A stretch of DNA of 64,000 nt, taken from positions 51,368 through 115,367 of the forward strand of contig MEDY01000059.1 of the NCBI GenBank assembly GCA_001724265.1, written 5' to 3'. Numbering within the stretch: the stretch's first letter is position 1; each line of letters begins with the position of its first letter. Under the pieces are notes generated by a model that saw only the letters and a list, made by a program, of their open reading frames with translations, was not told the origin of the DNA and made no database searches. Origin of the DNA: Rhizaria sp. SCN 62-66. Taxonomy: Eukaryota > Rhizaria, unplaced. Shown here piece after piece: positions 10,711 through 22,300 of this stretch. The position numbers and the translations under genes were made by a program.

Positions 10711-11721
10711 ATGTCTACCCCTGCCACCAAGCGTGTCCTCATTACCGGTGCCGCCGGCCAGATCGGCTACTCGCTCGTTCCCCTTGTTGCCATGGGCAAG
10801 GTCTGCGGCGAGAACACCCCCGTCGACCTTGTGCTGTTCGACATCCCCCAGGCGCTGGCGTCCCTCAAGGGCCTGCTGCTCGAGATCGAGGACGGCGCCT
10901 ACCCGCTCCTCCGCAAGGTCATCGTGACGGACGACATCTCCGTCGCCTTCGAGGGCGTCCAGGTTGCGCTCATGGTCGGCGGCTTCCCCCGCCTCCCCGG
11001 CATGGACCGCAAGGACCTGCTCGCTAAGAACGCGCAGATCTTCGTCGCCGCGGGCAAGGCCCTCAACGAGCACGCCGACAAGAACTGCAAGATCCTCGTC
11101 GTCGCCAACCCGGCCAACACCAACTGCTACATCATGCAGCAGAACGCGCCCTCGATCCCCAAGGAGAACTTCTCCTGCCTGACCCGTCTGGACCACAACC
11201 GCGCCGTGTCGCAGGCCGCGATCAAGGCCGGTGTCCCCGCCGCAGCCGTGAAGCGCATCACCATCTGGGGCAACCACTCCAACACCATGGTGCCCGACCT
11301 CGACCACGCGTCGATCAACGGCGCGCCCGCCGCCGAGGCCATCGCCGACGCCGCCTGGGTCAAGGACAGCTTCACGCCCACGGTGCAGAACCGCGGTGCG
11401 GCCGTGCTGGCCGCGCGCCAGAAGAGTTCCGCCATGAGCGCGGCCAACGGCGTCGCCAACCACGTCTACGACTGGCTCAACGGCACCGCGGACAAGGACG
11501 ACTGGGTCTCGATGGGCGTCGTGTCGCAGGGCTGGTATGGCGTGGCCAAGGACATCGTCTTCTCGTTCCCCGTCAAGGTGACGGGCGACGGCAAGTACAC
11601 CGTCGTCGAGGGCCTTGAGATCAGCGCCGATATGCAGGCCGCCATCAAGGCCTCCGAGGCCGAGCTGCTCAAGGAGAAGGCCACCTTCGAGGAGATCCAG
11701 GCCGAGGCCAAGCAGGCGTAA
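10711..11721 (+). CDS. MDH1: Malate dehydrogenase, cytosolic (MDH1) type
   Basis: Single exon, 336 aa from ATG 10711, the usual length for cytosolic MDH. It interconverts malate and oxaloacetate with NAD(H). Visible motifs (numbered from this ATG): nucleotide-binding GAAGQIG (13-19), LFDIP with the NAD-selecting Asp, NPANTN, LDHNR with catalytic-pair Asp161 and substrate Arg164, and WGNHSN with catalytic His189. An in-frame ATG at 10639 would add 24 residues rich in Phe, Ser and Arg; this could be a targeting peptide or simply leader sequence, and a CAG just before the T-run near 10700 could be a leader-intron acceptor. No C-terminal SKL-type peroxisomal signal (it ends AEAKQA). This is one of the least low-complexity proteins in the window. 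Confidence 0.97.
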   Translation: MSTPATKRVLITGAAGQIGYSLVPLVAMGKVCGENTPVDLVLFDIPQALASLKGLLLEIEDGAYPLLRKVIVTDDISVAFEGVQVALMVGGFPRLPGMDRKDLLAKNAQIFVAAGKALNEHADKNCKILVVANPANTNCYIMQQNAPSIPKENFSCLTRLDHNRAVSQAAIKAGVPAAAVKRITIWGNHSNTMVPDLDHASINGAPAAEAIADAAWVKDSFTPTVQNRGAAVLAARQKSSAMSAANGVANHVYDWLNGTADKDDWVSMGVVSQGWYGVAKDIVFSFPVKVTGDGKYTVVEGLEISADMQAAIKASEAELLKEKATFEEIQAEAKQA

Positions 11722-12429
11722 GCAGACGAAATCAGTCAGAAGCTGTTGACTTGGCTTAAGAAAAGCTGCAAGCTGCGATCTGACTCGTCTGACAAGATGC
11801 TTGTGTTGAAGCGTTTTATTAACATGGAAAGGATGGGTTTGGCGATGGTGATGGCGATAGTGAGCTGTTTTTACTGCGCGTGACTCTAAATGATAACAAT
11901 GAGAACTATTATCTTAGTGAGGACCGGAGGTGCGGCTCGCAATAACAATAAACGATGATTTCGAATTTTTATAAATTGCCTCAACATATGTCCGCTCATG
12001 TCTTATATCATATATGAAATTTACTGTGACCGTTTTCTCCTTTGACTAGTAAAGCTGATAAAATGTGTACTTTTATTACCGACTCTTCCATGTGCTGGTG
12101 GCGAAAAAGCGAGTTGTGGCGGGGTCACCTTCGATCCGAGTCGCGGCAGTGCGGAGCGGGAAAAACTATTTTGCACACAAGAGACCTTATCTTTATGCGC
12201 ACGGATGCTTTTTATTCGGAGTTTCGATTGGATTTGTTTATAAAACTTATTTGTCATTCAATCAATAGCGTGCTTTGATTCCGGACGTCTCATCCCGCCA
12301 CCGCTGCTTTCGCCCTCCCCATTTTAGAGGCAGCTCTTCACCCCAGTCTCACAACTTGTACTGGACAGAGTCCTAGCTCCCGCGTCCGTACACTTAACCC
12401 ACACTTGTGCACACACACGCGCGAGAGCC
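11722..12429. other. Intergenic region between MDH and POLR3D
   Basis: Holds the MDH 3' UTR and the POLR3D promoter. An AATAAA hexamer at 11947-11952, about 225 bp after the MDH stop, is a candidate polyadenylation signal. A GCGAAAAAGCGAG block at 12101-12113 resembles T-run/GCGA elements seen upstream of other genes here. No other feature seen. Confidence 0.5.
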
Positions 12430-14118
12430 ATGTCGAACCGCAAGGTCCCCACGCCGACGGCGAAGCCTGCCGCCGTCGTCAAGGATGAAGGCGCGGCTGC
12501 TGCTTCCGCTGCCGCTCCGGCCTCGTCTGCTTCCGCACTTGCGCCTACGGCTGCTGGCGCGGACGTGAAGCCGCCTGTGTTCGTGCCCAAGGCGCCGCAG
12601 CAGCGCCGCCGCGCGGCCGACGCGACCGAGGCCGTGCCAGACCTCCTCGCGGGCCCGCAGCAGGCCCGCGCCCGGCCCGTGCGCCCCAAGCCCGAGCGCG
12701 AGCGCGCGGCTCCCGCGCCCGTGCAGGTCGCGTTCCAGGCCGTCGCGCGCGCGCCGATCAACCCCCGCGCGCGCGCGACGGCGCTGTCGGCGGCGGACGC
12801 GCTGGCGGCCCGGCAGATGCAGGACGGCCACGCTGACCACCGCAACGCCGATGGCATGTTCGACTACGCCGACAACGACGTCATGGCCGACGACGACGTC
12901 CACGGCACGACCTCTTTGCCGCCCGTGCTGCTGCCACTGCCCGCGCCCGCGGGGCAGGAGCGCTTCTACGACGGCTACGCGGGGAACGAGCCCGTACCGA
13001 CGCTGCCGGCTTACCACGACCACTCGCTGCCGCTCATCGTCGACACCATGCGCGAGCTCGCCATCTCCACGGGGCAGCTCGACCCCGACGCCGCCGCCGC
13101 CACGCCCGGCGCCAGAGTCAGAGCGGCGGCCGCCGCCGCTGCCGCCGCCGCCGCGGCCGCGGGGGTCAAGGCCGAGGACGGTGTCAAGCTCGAGAGAGGC
13201 GCTAGACACGCCTCCGCATCCGCCGCCGCCGCCGCCGCCGCTGCGGGTGCCACGCCGGGCTTCGCAGAGCGCGTGCGCGAGCTGGAAGGCCTGCAGTCGT
13301 TCCAGGACCCGCTGCCGTGGTTCAACAACGCCAACGCGAGCGGTAGCAGTTCGTCCTCCGCCTCCGCGTCCTCAGCCGCGGCGCCGCAGCCGTCGTCTGC
13401 CTACGCCGACGGCTCCGAGGCTGCGTCCGCGACGGCGGCCAACGACCGCGCGCGCGACCGCGGCGAGCTGCTGCTGGTGCAGCTGCCCTCGCACCTGCCG
13501 CTGTACCCGCCCTCGGTCGAGGCAGCCATCCACGCGCGCGCCATGGGCGCGCCCTCGGCCGCCGCCGCGGCCGCGGCCGCGGCCGCGGCCGCCGCCGGGC
13601 TCGCGTCTACGCTCTCGGGCAGCGGTGTGCACGCCGTCTCGGCTTCGGCTGCCTCGGCCGCCGCCGCCGCCGCCGCCTCGCGCTCGGGCGCGGGCGCCAC
13701 ATACGCCTCCGCGACGATGGGCGCGGCCAACGCGGGCGGCGACGAGTGGGAGGCGTCGCTGTCGCATGACGTGCCCATGGTCGTCGACGACACCACGGTC
13801 AAGGCGTCGATGACGGCGGCTGCGCTGGCGCACGAGTACAAGGTCTTCTCCGTGCAGGGCGAGAACAACATCAAGAATGTGCCCGCGGGCCGCGTAGGCG
13901 AGATCGTCGTCTACAAGTCAGGCAAGATGAAGCTGCGCCTCGGCGACACGCTCTTTAACCTCAACGCTGGCGTCGCGCAGACGTGTCTGGAGGAGCTGGT
14001 CTCCATCTCGGGCAACGACCGCGGCGGCAACGACCTGCACAAGCTGGGCCAAGTCGACAAGCATCTCGTGTGCTCGCTCGACGTGGACTCGCTCATGACC
14101 CGCATCAAGAACGAGTGA
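12430..14118 (+). CDS. POLR3D: RNA polymerase III subunit RPC4 (POLR3D/RPC53)
   Basis: Single exon, 562 aa. The last ~95 residues match the conserved C-terminus of RPC4: GEIVVYKSGKMKLRLGD, then a Leu-rich strand with LEELVSIS, then LGQVDKHLVCSLDVDSLM, which parallels the human GHVKHKLVC...FESLL ending. An upstream segment QLPSHLPLYPP resembles the QLP..LP motif of the family. The remainder is Ala/Ser/Pro-rich with long poly-Ala runs, making it larger than human POLR3D (about 400 aa). Family knowledge: RPC4 pairs with RPC5 as a TFIIF-like subcomplex of Pol III, acting in initiation, termination and reinitiation at tRNA and 5S genes in the nucleus. Convergent with the EEP nuclease gene. Confidence 0.92.
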   Translation: MSNRKVPTPTAKPAAVVKDEGAAAASAAAPASSASALAPTAAGADVKPPVFVPKAPQQRRRAADATEAVPDLLAGPQQARARPVRPKPERERAAPAPVQVAFQAVARAPINPRARATALSAADALAARQMQDGHADHRNADGMFDYADNDVMADDDVHGTTSLPPVLLPLPAPAGQERFYDGYAGNEPVPTLPAYHDHSLPLIVDTMRELAISTGQLDPDAAAATPGARVRAAAAAAAAAAAAAGVKAEDGVKLERGARHASASAAAAAAAAGATPGFAERVRELEGLQSFQDPLPWFNNANASGSSSSSASASSAAAPQPSSAYADGSEAASATAANDRARDRGELLLVQLPSHLPLYPPSVEAAIHARAMGAPSAAAAAAAAAAAAAGLASTLSGSGVHAVSASAASAAAAAAASRSGAGATYASATMGAANAGGDEWEASLSHDVPMVVDDTTVKASMTAAALAHEYKVFSVQGENNIKNVPAGRVGEIVVYKSGKMKLRLGDTLFNLNAGVAQTCLEELVSISGNDRGGNDLHKLGQVDKHLVCSLDVDSLMTRIKNE

Positions 14119-14588
14119 GCTCACAGACAACAGCGCGTGATGGCGTTTGTTTGAGTTGCTAGGGCTTTGTGTTGTGGACGAGGGATACTTATCAAAATCT
14201 AGTTTAGCTTCGCTGCGTAGGGTCAGGAGATCCGACGTATTGTTTCATGTTCGAAGTTATTGTAATATAAATTTACATTATTACACTTGTTGATACATAA
14301 TATTCATATAAAAAACATTTTTCTGTTTAAATTCGAAATCTATTTTTAGTTTGAGGTTCTTTGTCAAAAGTATTTTTGTCTTGAAATTAATTGATCGCCC
14401 GAAGTTGACTTTGCAGCAAGTGGCAGGGGACATTTTAAGTGATAGGAGTACGTATAATTCACACACAAATTTCGTTTTTCTATATTGTAACACGTGAAAA
14501 CAGCCCCATATAGCTACAAAAACATATTCCAAGCAACGTTAATGATAATTCATTGTGTATTTCGTTGGGGTGTCTGTCTCAGCTGAGG
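14119..14588. other. Convergent 3' spacer
   Basis: Very AT-rich sequence between the POLR3D stop and the EEP nuclease stop. No gene-like feature seen. Confidence 0.5.
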
Positions 14589-17500
14589 TTAATCGGTGAC
14601 AATCGCACTGCAAAGTGTGATCTGTGCGGCGACGAGCAGGTGGTCCGACCCGCGCTTCAGGTTGGGCAATCCGATCTCCTCGGCAACCTCTTCCACACTG
14701 GGCAGCGGCTTCAGCGACTCCACGCGCACCCACGCTGCAGCAGCATCAGAGGCGCTGGCTGCGGCGCGCCACAGCGGATGCACGACGGGCGCGGCCGAGT
14801 AGAAGATGTAGTCGAGCGTGCCGGACCAGGGCCCCGAGGCCGTGAGCTGGGGTTTGTCGAAACGCGCCGCCCAGGGGCTGTGCGCGCGCGCCCACTCGCC
14901 GCTCGCGGGCGACAGCGCTGCGGCCTCGGGGCGCGGCGGCAGCGGGCCGTAGCCGGCTACGCGGGCGCTCACTTGCTGCTGCTGCTCCTGCGGCCTCTGC
15001 TGCTGCTGCTCACGGGCGTACCCGGTGTGCGCGTGTGACGCGTCGACAGCCTCCATGCGCGTCAGAACGCGCGAGATTGCGCTCGCAGCCGAACGTACAG
15101 CATCGGTGGCGTTACAGGTGCTTTCGTTGCAGTCCAGCACAGCGAGGTCGGTGCGCGCTGCAGCAACGGCGGCTGCGGCGGCTGCATTAGCGGCGCGCGC
15201 CGCGGCCTCCGCGTCCGCGCGCGGGTTCTGCTGCGGCTGCATCGGGGTGGCGACGGGGAGCGCGGGATAGCTCTCGAAGGCAGAGCGGTACCGCGGCAGC
15301 GCCACAGGCACCGCCGCCGCCGAGCCCGCGGCCGCGGAGTCGGTGGCCGAGGACGCGAATGCCAGACCCAGCAGCGCGGCGTCGCAGAGGCGCTGCGTGA
15401 CGGGGGCCGCGTACGCGGTGACGAGCCGGCGCACGCGCGCGTCGTTCTCCAGGACCGCACCGCAGGCGGCGAAGACGGCCTCGCGCGCGGCGGCGAGTGC
15501 GGCCGCGGCGGCGGCCACGGCCGCGGGGTCGCGCACGTCGCTGCACCGCACCGCGGCCGCGGCGGCCATCGCGCGCGCCAAAGCCTCACAGCCGTTGCCG
15601 CTGCCGTCGGCGGCGGTGGCGTTGAGCGACGCCGTCCAGAGCACGGCGGCGGCGGAGGCCTCCTGGTGCGCCCACTGGCCTGCGAGCGCCAGCACCGTGC
15701 TGAACGGCGACACAGGCACCGCGGCCGCGGGGTCGACGCCGTTGAACGCGCTCTCGAACGCCGCGACGGGCTCGCTCGCCACAAGGGGCACAGCCGCGGA
15801 CGCGGTAGCCGCGGCCAGCGGAGCCGACGCTGCGTTGCTGTAACCAGCAGTGACTGTGGGCAGGTAGTTCAGCAGCAGCGGCCCGGCGGCGGGGCCGAGG
15901 CGCAGCAGTGCCAGCAGCCCCGCCAGCGCGTCCGGCGCGCACAGCGCATGCAACAGCAGCACGGCGCGCGCGGCTTCGGCCGTCACGGGCAGCGCCGCGG
16001 GGCCGAAGCACTCGGCGCCGCGCGCAAGGCCCGCGGGCCGCGGCAGCGTTGCGGCGGCCGACAGCGCCGCGCCCGTCGCGGCGAGCGCGGCGGCTGCGGC
16101 GGGCTGGCCGCCAAGCGCGGCGGCGAGCCGGGCCTCGGCGTGCGCGGCGGCGGCGGCCACGGCGGCGGGCGCGGGCGCGAGCGCCGAGTAGCAGTGGAGC
16201 GCGGTTGCGAGCAGCGCCAGCGCGGCCGAGACCGTCGCCGCCGCCGTCGCGGGCGCGGGCAGCGACATGATGATTGCAGGCGCGGGCCGCGGACACGTGG
16301 CGAGACTCAGCGGCGTCGCGATGCGGGCCCACATGGCGGGGCCGTCCTGCGGCGCAGTCTCTGTCGCAGTAGCGGCGTCGTCAGCGAGGGCCTCGTTCTC
16401 GGTCGCGGACCCGTCGGCAGCAGCATCAGCAGGAGACTCAGCCGCCGTCGCGTCGGAGGCGCCAGCAGCGGCAGCGGCCTCGACAGCTTTAGCAGCGGCC
16501 TTAGCAGCCTTGGCGGCAGCGCGCTCCGCCATCGCAGCCGCTGCGGCACGTGCGGCCTGAGCCTTGGCCTGCGCGGCGGCCTCGACGGCGGCAAAGGCGG
16601 GCAGCGCGGGCGGGATCATGGCGTCCAGCACGCGCACGAGCCCGTCTAAGGGGGTGCTTACACCGAGGCTGCAGTCCGCGGCCGCGCGCACGTACGCTAC
16701 GTCAGCCTCGGCAACTGCCGCAGCAGCCGCAGCCGCAGCAGCTTTGTCGTCTTCATCGTCGTCGTCGTCATCGCCGTCCTCGTCGTTGGCGACGTGCGAG
16801 CCCTCAGCCCAGGTCTTGAGCCCCATGAGGTACTCCTGCTGAAGCATGGCCACCGCCTCCGAGCACAGGTCCGAGGCGCCCGAGGCACTCGCCGCCGCGG
16901 TCGCCGTGATGTACGCCAGCGACGCCAGCGGGCTCGCCAACGCGGACGCGGGCGACACGGGGAACTGCACCGTCACGGACTTGGTGCTGTCACTTTGCGA
17001 TTGCGAGGGGTGAGACAGAGCGACAAGCTGGGTGACGTAGGGCCCGTCCGGCGACGCCAGAGAGCGCTTAAACGCCTCCACAGTCTCCGCATCGCACTGC
17101 GTACTGGCGCTGGCGTTGGCTGTGATGGCGGTGAGTGCGGCGAGCGGCCGCGCTAGCCACTGGGGCGCCGTCTCTGCGCACTGCGCGAAGGACCCCGCGT
17201 CGCAGCCGTTGGTGTCTCCGCGTGCGACGGGCCGCGGCAGCGCGTCGGCCTCGGCCTTGCGGCCGCGCGCGAGCAGCCAGTCGCGGCGCTCGAAGTACTG
17301 GGCCACGGCGTACGAGTCCTTGGCCGAGGCGGCGCCCGCGGCGAGCGGCAGCGGCGGCAGCAGCAGCCGGTGCTTGAGCAGCGAGTAGCCCAGCGTCGTC
17401 GGCGTCACGTTGAAGTCGCCGCACGTAAAGTGGAACGGCAGCAGCGGCACCGCGTCTCCAGCACAGTCAGCACCGATCGACGCAGACGCAGTGCCGTCAC

Positions 17501-18363
17501 CGGCAGGGGCGGCGCTGGCCCAGACGGAACGGGAGACTGCGCGGGGCAGCGCGTGCGCAAAGGCGGCCATGGAGGAGAGCAGCGCATGGATCTGGCGCGT
17601 CTTGAGCCAGTTGGCCATGTGCCGCCAGTTCAGGTGCGTGTTCGAGAGCAGGACCACCGGTGCCACTGGAGAGCCTTCACTTTCTGACTGCGACTGCAAC
17701 TGTGATGGAGGCTGCGACGGCGACAGAGTGCGGAGGCGGTGCGGGCCCTTGACGCGCAGTGCGGCAAGCAGCGCAACGTTTTCGGACCCCAGCGAGGAGG
17801 CCTCGCTGTGCGAGCGTGATACCGTGGCGAGGGACTCGTAGAATACGGTTTTGACGGCGATGGGCTCGAACACGTCGGTCTTGTACGCGATGGCGAGACC
17901 GTGGATCGGGGCCTCAGGCTTCGACGTAAAGAGCACGCGGTAGCCAGCCGCGGAGAGCGCGGAGTGCCATGAGTCCTTGGCCGCGGGGTCAACGGTGCCG
18001 CAGTCGACCTCTTGCATGCACAGGACGTCGAGGTCCATCGCAAGAACCTACCAAAAGAGTCACGCCAAGAAGGAAGATATGAGAGAAGACACGACCATAC
18101 CAACGTATGAAGATTATCCTGTCTCCGAGTAGTTTATTATTACAGTTTCTCTTCTTGCAACAATGATTTGAATGAGGTATGCGACTGGGGAAACGTACCT
18201 CGGTGAGGAGCAGCTTGAGCCGATCCTTGCGCTTGAGGGCTTTGTCACAAGCGTAAGGGAACATGGTCCGCCGGACCAGGCCTTGCGCGAGAATGTTGTA
18301 GGTACCAATTGTAAGCGTACCAAGCGCTTTGGCCGCGTTGCGCCATTCAGGCAGCGTGCTCAT
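14589..18363 (-). CDS. CCR4/Angel-family EEP nuclease with a split catalytic domain
   Basis: Exons 18363-18199 and 18047-14589 (1,207 aa), joined in phase 0 with donor GTACGT and acceptor TTGGTAG. The join is needed to unite GTYNILAQGL in exon 1 with CMQEVD (Glu68) in exon 2. Further catalytic motifs: SNTHLNW (Asn191), CGDFNVTP (Asp266, Asn268), LDYIFYS (Asp1134) and GSDHLLV (His1191). Together these are the endonuclease/exonuclease/phosphatase active site; the GLPN...SDH ending is typical of CCR4, nocturnin and Angel. The likely reaction is Mg-dependent 3'-5' poly(A) or RNA-phosphoester hydrolysis. In the family about 80 residues separate GDFN from the LDY Asp; here 868 do, filled by Ala-rich low complexity with an acidic patch. 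No LRR domain like that of CNOT6 is present. Subgroup is undecided. Confidence 0.89.
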
Positions 18364-19311
18364 GACGGTCGCGCACTCCTTGGAGAGAGGCAAGGAGCGT
18401 GTGTGGTGGAGATGAGGAACGAACAAAGATATGTCACAAGAACAGCGAGACGAAAAGTATAATTTCGGGAAAATAGTATTTGCACACTCAATAACCTCAC
18501 ACACAGCAACTAATTTGCTCAGACGATCATTTCCTTGCGCCCGCCCTTCGGTTTGAATCGAGGCTGCAGCCAGGTGTCGAATGTGGATGTCGAGCCGATG
18601 CGCGTTTGTGGTGATGGTCAAATTTGGCGGATCATAAGCTAATGTTCAGCACGCATGTACATGATGCTCTTGTTCTTGAAATTTCACATAGTTTTATTTT
18701 TGGAGGTGTAATTTCTAACACTCAAGATCGCCATTATCGATCAGAAATCTTGTGTGATATAGTTGAATACCGTGTTTCAAGTGGGAATATGATAGCCGAC
18801 GAAAGAAAAAAATTAACCTTCAAGTAGAATAACACCTATTTCATTTTGAAATAGTGTTAACCTTTGCAGAAATTGTTGTTATGCCACTTTTCTTGCGTCA
18901 TCAGAGACGTGGAGTGGCGATGACTGACTGTGGGTTCCGGCAAGGCATTTCCCAACTCGAGACCTAAGGCCATTTTTTCAAGGCATACTACGTTCGTATC
19001 GTTGGTCATTATCGAAAAGTATTGGCGGATTTGACTAGAAACCCAACTTGAGAGTAGTATATTTATTCCATTCTTCTATGCGCAACCAATTAGTTCATAA
19101 TCCGCTTTGTTTGTGTTCCTTTCTATATCTTTCTTTGCAGAACTTCACCCCTTCGCGCACACGGCCGCCGGAGTCCCAACCGATAGCTCTTCGATCAGCC
19201 ACTCTTCACCGTGCGTACACGGCTTCTCCGCTGCCGGTTTCCTTCCCGCGCTGCCTCTAGCCCTCCTCCGTGCCCCGCTCCGCACCTCCGCCTCCCGCTC
19301 TTGCTGGCGCT
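18364..19311. other. Divergent intergenic region
   Basis: AT-rich spacer between the EEP nuclease start (minus) and the PH-domain gene start (plus). From about 19140 a C-rich leader precedes the plus-strand ATG. No RNA gene or repeat seen. Confidence 0.5.
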
Positions 19312-22300
19312 ATGTCAGCGAGTACTGCCATGGAGGTTCTCAAGTGTGACGACGTCAATGACGCCGACAACGCCATGGTACGTACCCTCCCCTATTATTT
19401 ACACCACACTCTCTGCTATTATGTCATTTGCACATGTTTCTGCCGCTTTCTGCATCGTCTAAACCCGTTCTTATCCTCACTCCCAACCCTGCTTGTTTCG
19501 CCCCCTCTGCTCCATCGTTCCCGCGCGCGTGCTCCCTCTCGGCGCTTTTCACTCCCACAGAGCCTTCTGTCCCCGGTTGCGCCCCCGCGGCCAATCCACG
19601 CCGACAACCCGAACCCGTTCAACGCACCCAAGGCGACGCTGATGACGATGTTCCGTCGGCCCTCCGCGCACAATTCGGCCGCGCCGACCCCAGGCTCGGT
19701 GCCATCGCTGGCCTCGCTCTCGCTCGATGCCTTCTCCCCCGGTGCGCTCGCCAGCCCCGCCGGCGCGGCTGACACCGGGGCCGCTCACGGTGCGGACGCG
19801 GACGACGCCCACTCGCCGATGACGGACAGCGGGCTGGTGGTGCCCGTGACATCGCTGTCTTTCGCGGGTATCGTCGACGCCGCCACTCAGCAGCACCGCG
19901 GCTTCGCGCTCCCGATGGGCCAGCAGGAGCACCCGCGCTCCAGGTTCCTCGATTTTGAGGTTATGGACACAGGCCGCAAGCGCTCCGGCTCCAACGCCAC
20001 GCCTGTGCGCCGCAAGAAGAAGTCCGGAACAGCCTCGGCCGCTGGCTCGCCCTCGATGGGGCCCAACTCGCCCGCCGTGGCACCCGCGCTAACGCCCGCG
20101 CTCGGCCCCGCCGCCGCCTCGGGCTCCCCCGCCGTCGGCGCGGGCGCGGGCGCAGGCATCCCCGCGCCGCTGCCCGGCATGGTCTCGCCTGTGTCGTCGC
20201 GCCATCTGCGCCGCACGCAACCCCCAGCCACGCCCGCGGCCTGCAACGGCGCCGACGGCACTCCGGCGGGGGCTGCGGCGGCCGCAGGGACGCCCGTGAC
20301 GGGCCCGGCAGGGCACGCACACGCACTGGGCCACCCCGGCCCCCACGGCGGGCTCTCTCTCATCTCTGCCTCGTCGTCCTCCTCATCCTCGTCCGCGTCA
20401 TCGTCGTCGGCGTCGGCGTCGGCGTCGGCGTCGGTGCTGGCGCCTGGGTCGCCGCTGTTCGCGCCCAACACGGGCCGCACCCTCTTCGCGTCCCAGCCCG
20501 GCGTCGCGCCCGCCACGCCTTCGTCTTCGTCCGCCGCCGCCGGCGCCTCGGGCACCCCGCGCGCCTTCGGCTCCGGCCTGGGGCTGGGGCTCGGACTGGG
20601 CCCCGGGTTGGGCCTCGCGCCCGCGACGCCCTCGCGCTCTGCCTCGGGCGCGCTGCCCGGCCCCGGCGCCGGTGCGGGCGCGCCCGGGACCCCGCTTGCG
20701 GCGCCGTTGGCGGGGCTCGCAGGCAACAGCAGCTTCAGTCTGCTGCCGCTGTCGGCCGCCGCCTCGGCCTCCGCCGCTGGCTCCAGCGGCGGCTCGGGCC
20801 CATCGTCCACGGCTTCCTCGGCCTCGTTTCCCGCGCCCGGCCACGGCCACGGCCACGGGTCCGCTCACGGGCACCCTGCGGCCCCTGTGTCGCTGCTCTC
20901 GGGCTCCGGCGCCGGCCACGGCGCCGGGCTGTCCGTCATCGTGGGCTCGCCCGCACAGGGCCCGCGCGTCGCCGCCGCCGCGCCCGGGACGCCCCAGTCC
21001 GCCGGCCCCGGCCTCGGCCTCCAGGCGCCGCCCTCGGCCCCCGCCACGCCCTCCTCCAGCAGCAGCAGCGCCGCTGCGGCCGCCGGCGCCGCGGCGAGCG
21101 GCGGCGAGACGCCGACAATGGGCGCGAGCGCTGCGGGCGCGGGCGGCGGGCTGCTGTCGCCGACCAGCGGCCGCTCGCGCCGCGCCAAGAGCATCTCGCG
21201 CTCCTCCATCACGGCCGTGCCCGCGGCCGCGACGGCGGCGGCCGCGGCGGCGGGCTACGTCGCCGCCACGGGCATGACGCCGCCCGACGCGGGCGCGCCC
21301 GTGCCGCTGCCGCTGCCGCTGCCGCTGCCGCTACCGCTCGCCAGCGGCTCCGGCTCTACACAGCTTTCTTTCACGCTCGAGTCCTCGCCCCCGCACGCGC
21401 CCGCGCAGGCGCAAGCACATACGCCCTCGGCGGCCGCGCGCACTCTGTCCGCCGCCGGCGGGGCCGGGACTGCCGCCGCGCTCGGGGGTGGTCTCGCGGG
21501 TTCGCCCATCGTCGGCGCCAAGCCCGCCGCGGCCGGCGCGCTCGCCGCGACATCCGCGGCAGGCGCAGGGCTCGGCCACGCCAGCTCGCCCTCGTCGTCC
21601 TTCGCGGCCGCGGCGCTGCCAGCCTCGGCGTCGGCGTCGGCGTCGACGTCGCTCCCGGCGCCCGCGCCCGTTACCGCGCCCCCCAGCTCCAGCGCCGGCG
21701 GCAGCGGCAGCTCGGGCCCGTCGGCGGCCACGTCGTCGGCGTCGTTTGTGCTGGGCGGCGTCGCCGTCGGGAACGGCAACAACAACAACGCGAGCAGTGC
21801 GAACGCTGCCGGCGCGGCAGCGGGCGCCGGCTCCCAGCCGCAGCACCCGCCGCTGCCGCCCGCGCCGCCGCGGCCGCCGGGCTTTGAGCCGTGCGTGGCC
21901 GCGACCACGGTCTCGGCGATCCCGATCACCGATTCTGGCGTGTCGCAGCGGCGCTCGCTCTACACGACGACGGTGGAGCCGCACTCGTCGCTCGACTCGC
22001 TTAAGACGGCACTGGCGACCGCGCCGCCTGGCTCGCCACTGCCTTTCTCGCTCAACGCCACCGTGCCGGCCGACGTGCGCTGGGAGGGCACGCTGCGCCG
22101 CGCGTCGCGCCAGCTGCGCCGCGTGCAGGTCGTGCGCTTCGCGCTGCCGCCGTCGCCGACGCGCGTGACCAGCAAGGTGCCTACTTTCGCGCCGTCGTAC
22201 GCCTACGCCAACCCGGGCACCGACGCGCGCGACACGGCCTCGCTCCCGCTCGACGACGACCCGACGCTCACGCCGTCGTCGTCCTTCCACGTCGCCACCT

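Noticed and set aside
19270-19311. GTG start for the PH-domain protein
   Set aside because: Non-ATG start giving a Pro/Ala N-terminus; the first ATG (19312) leads cleanly to the splice donor.
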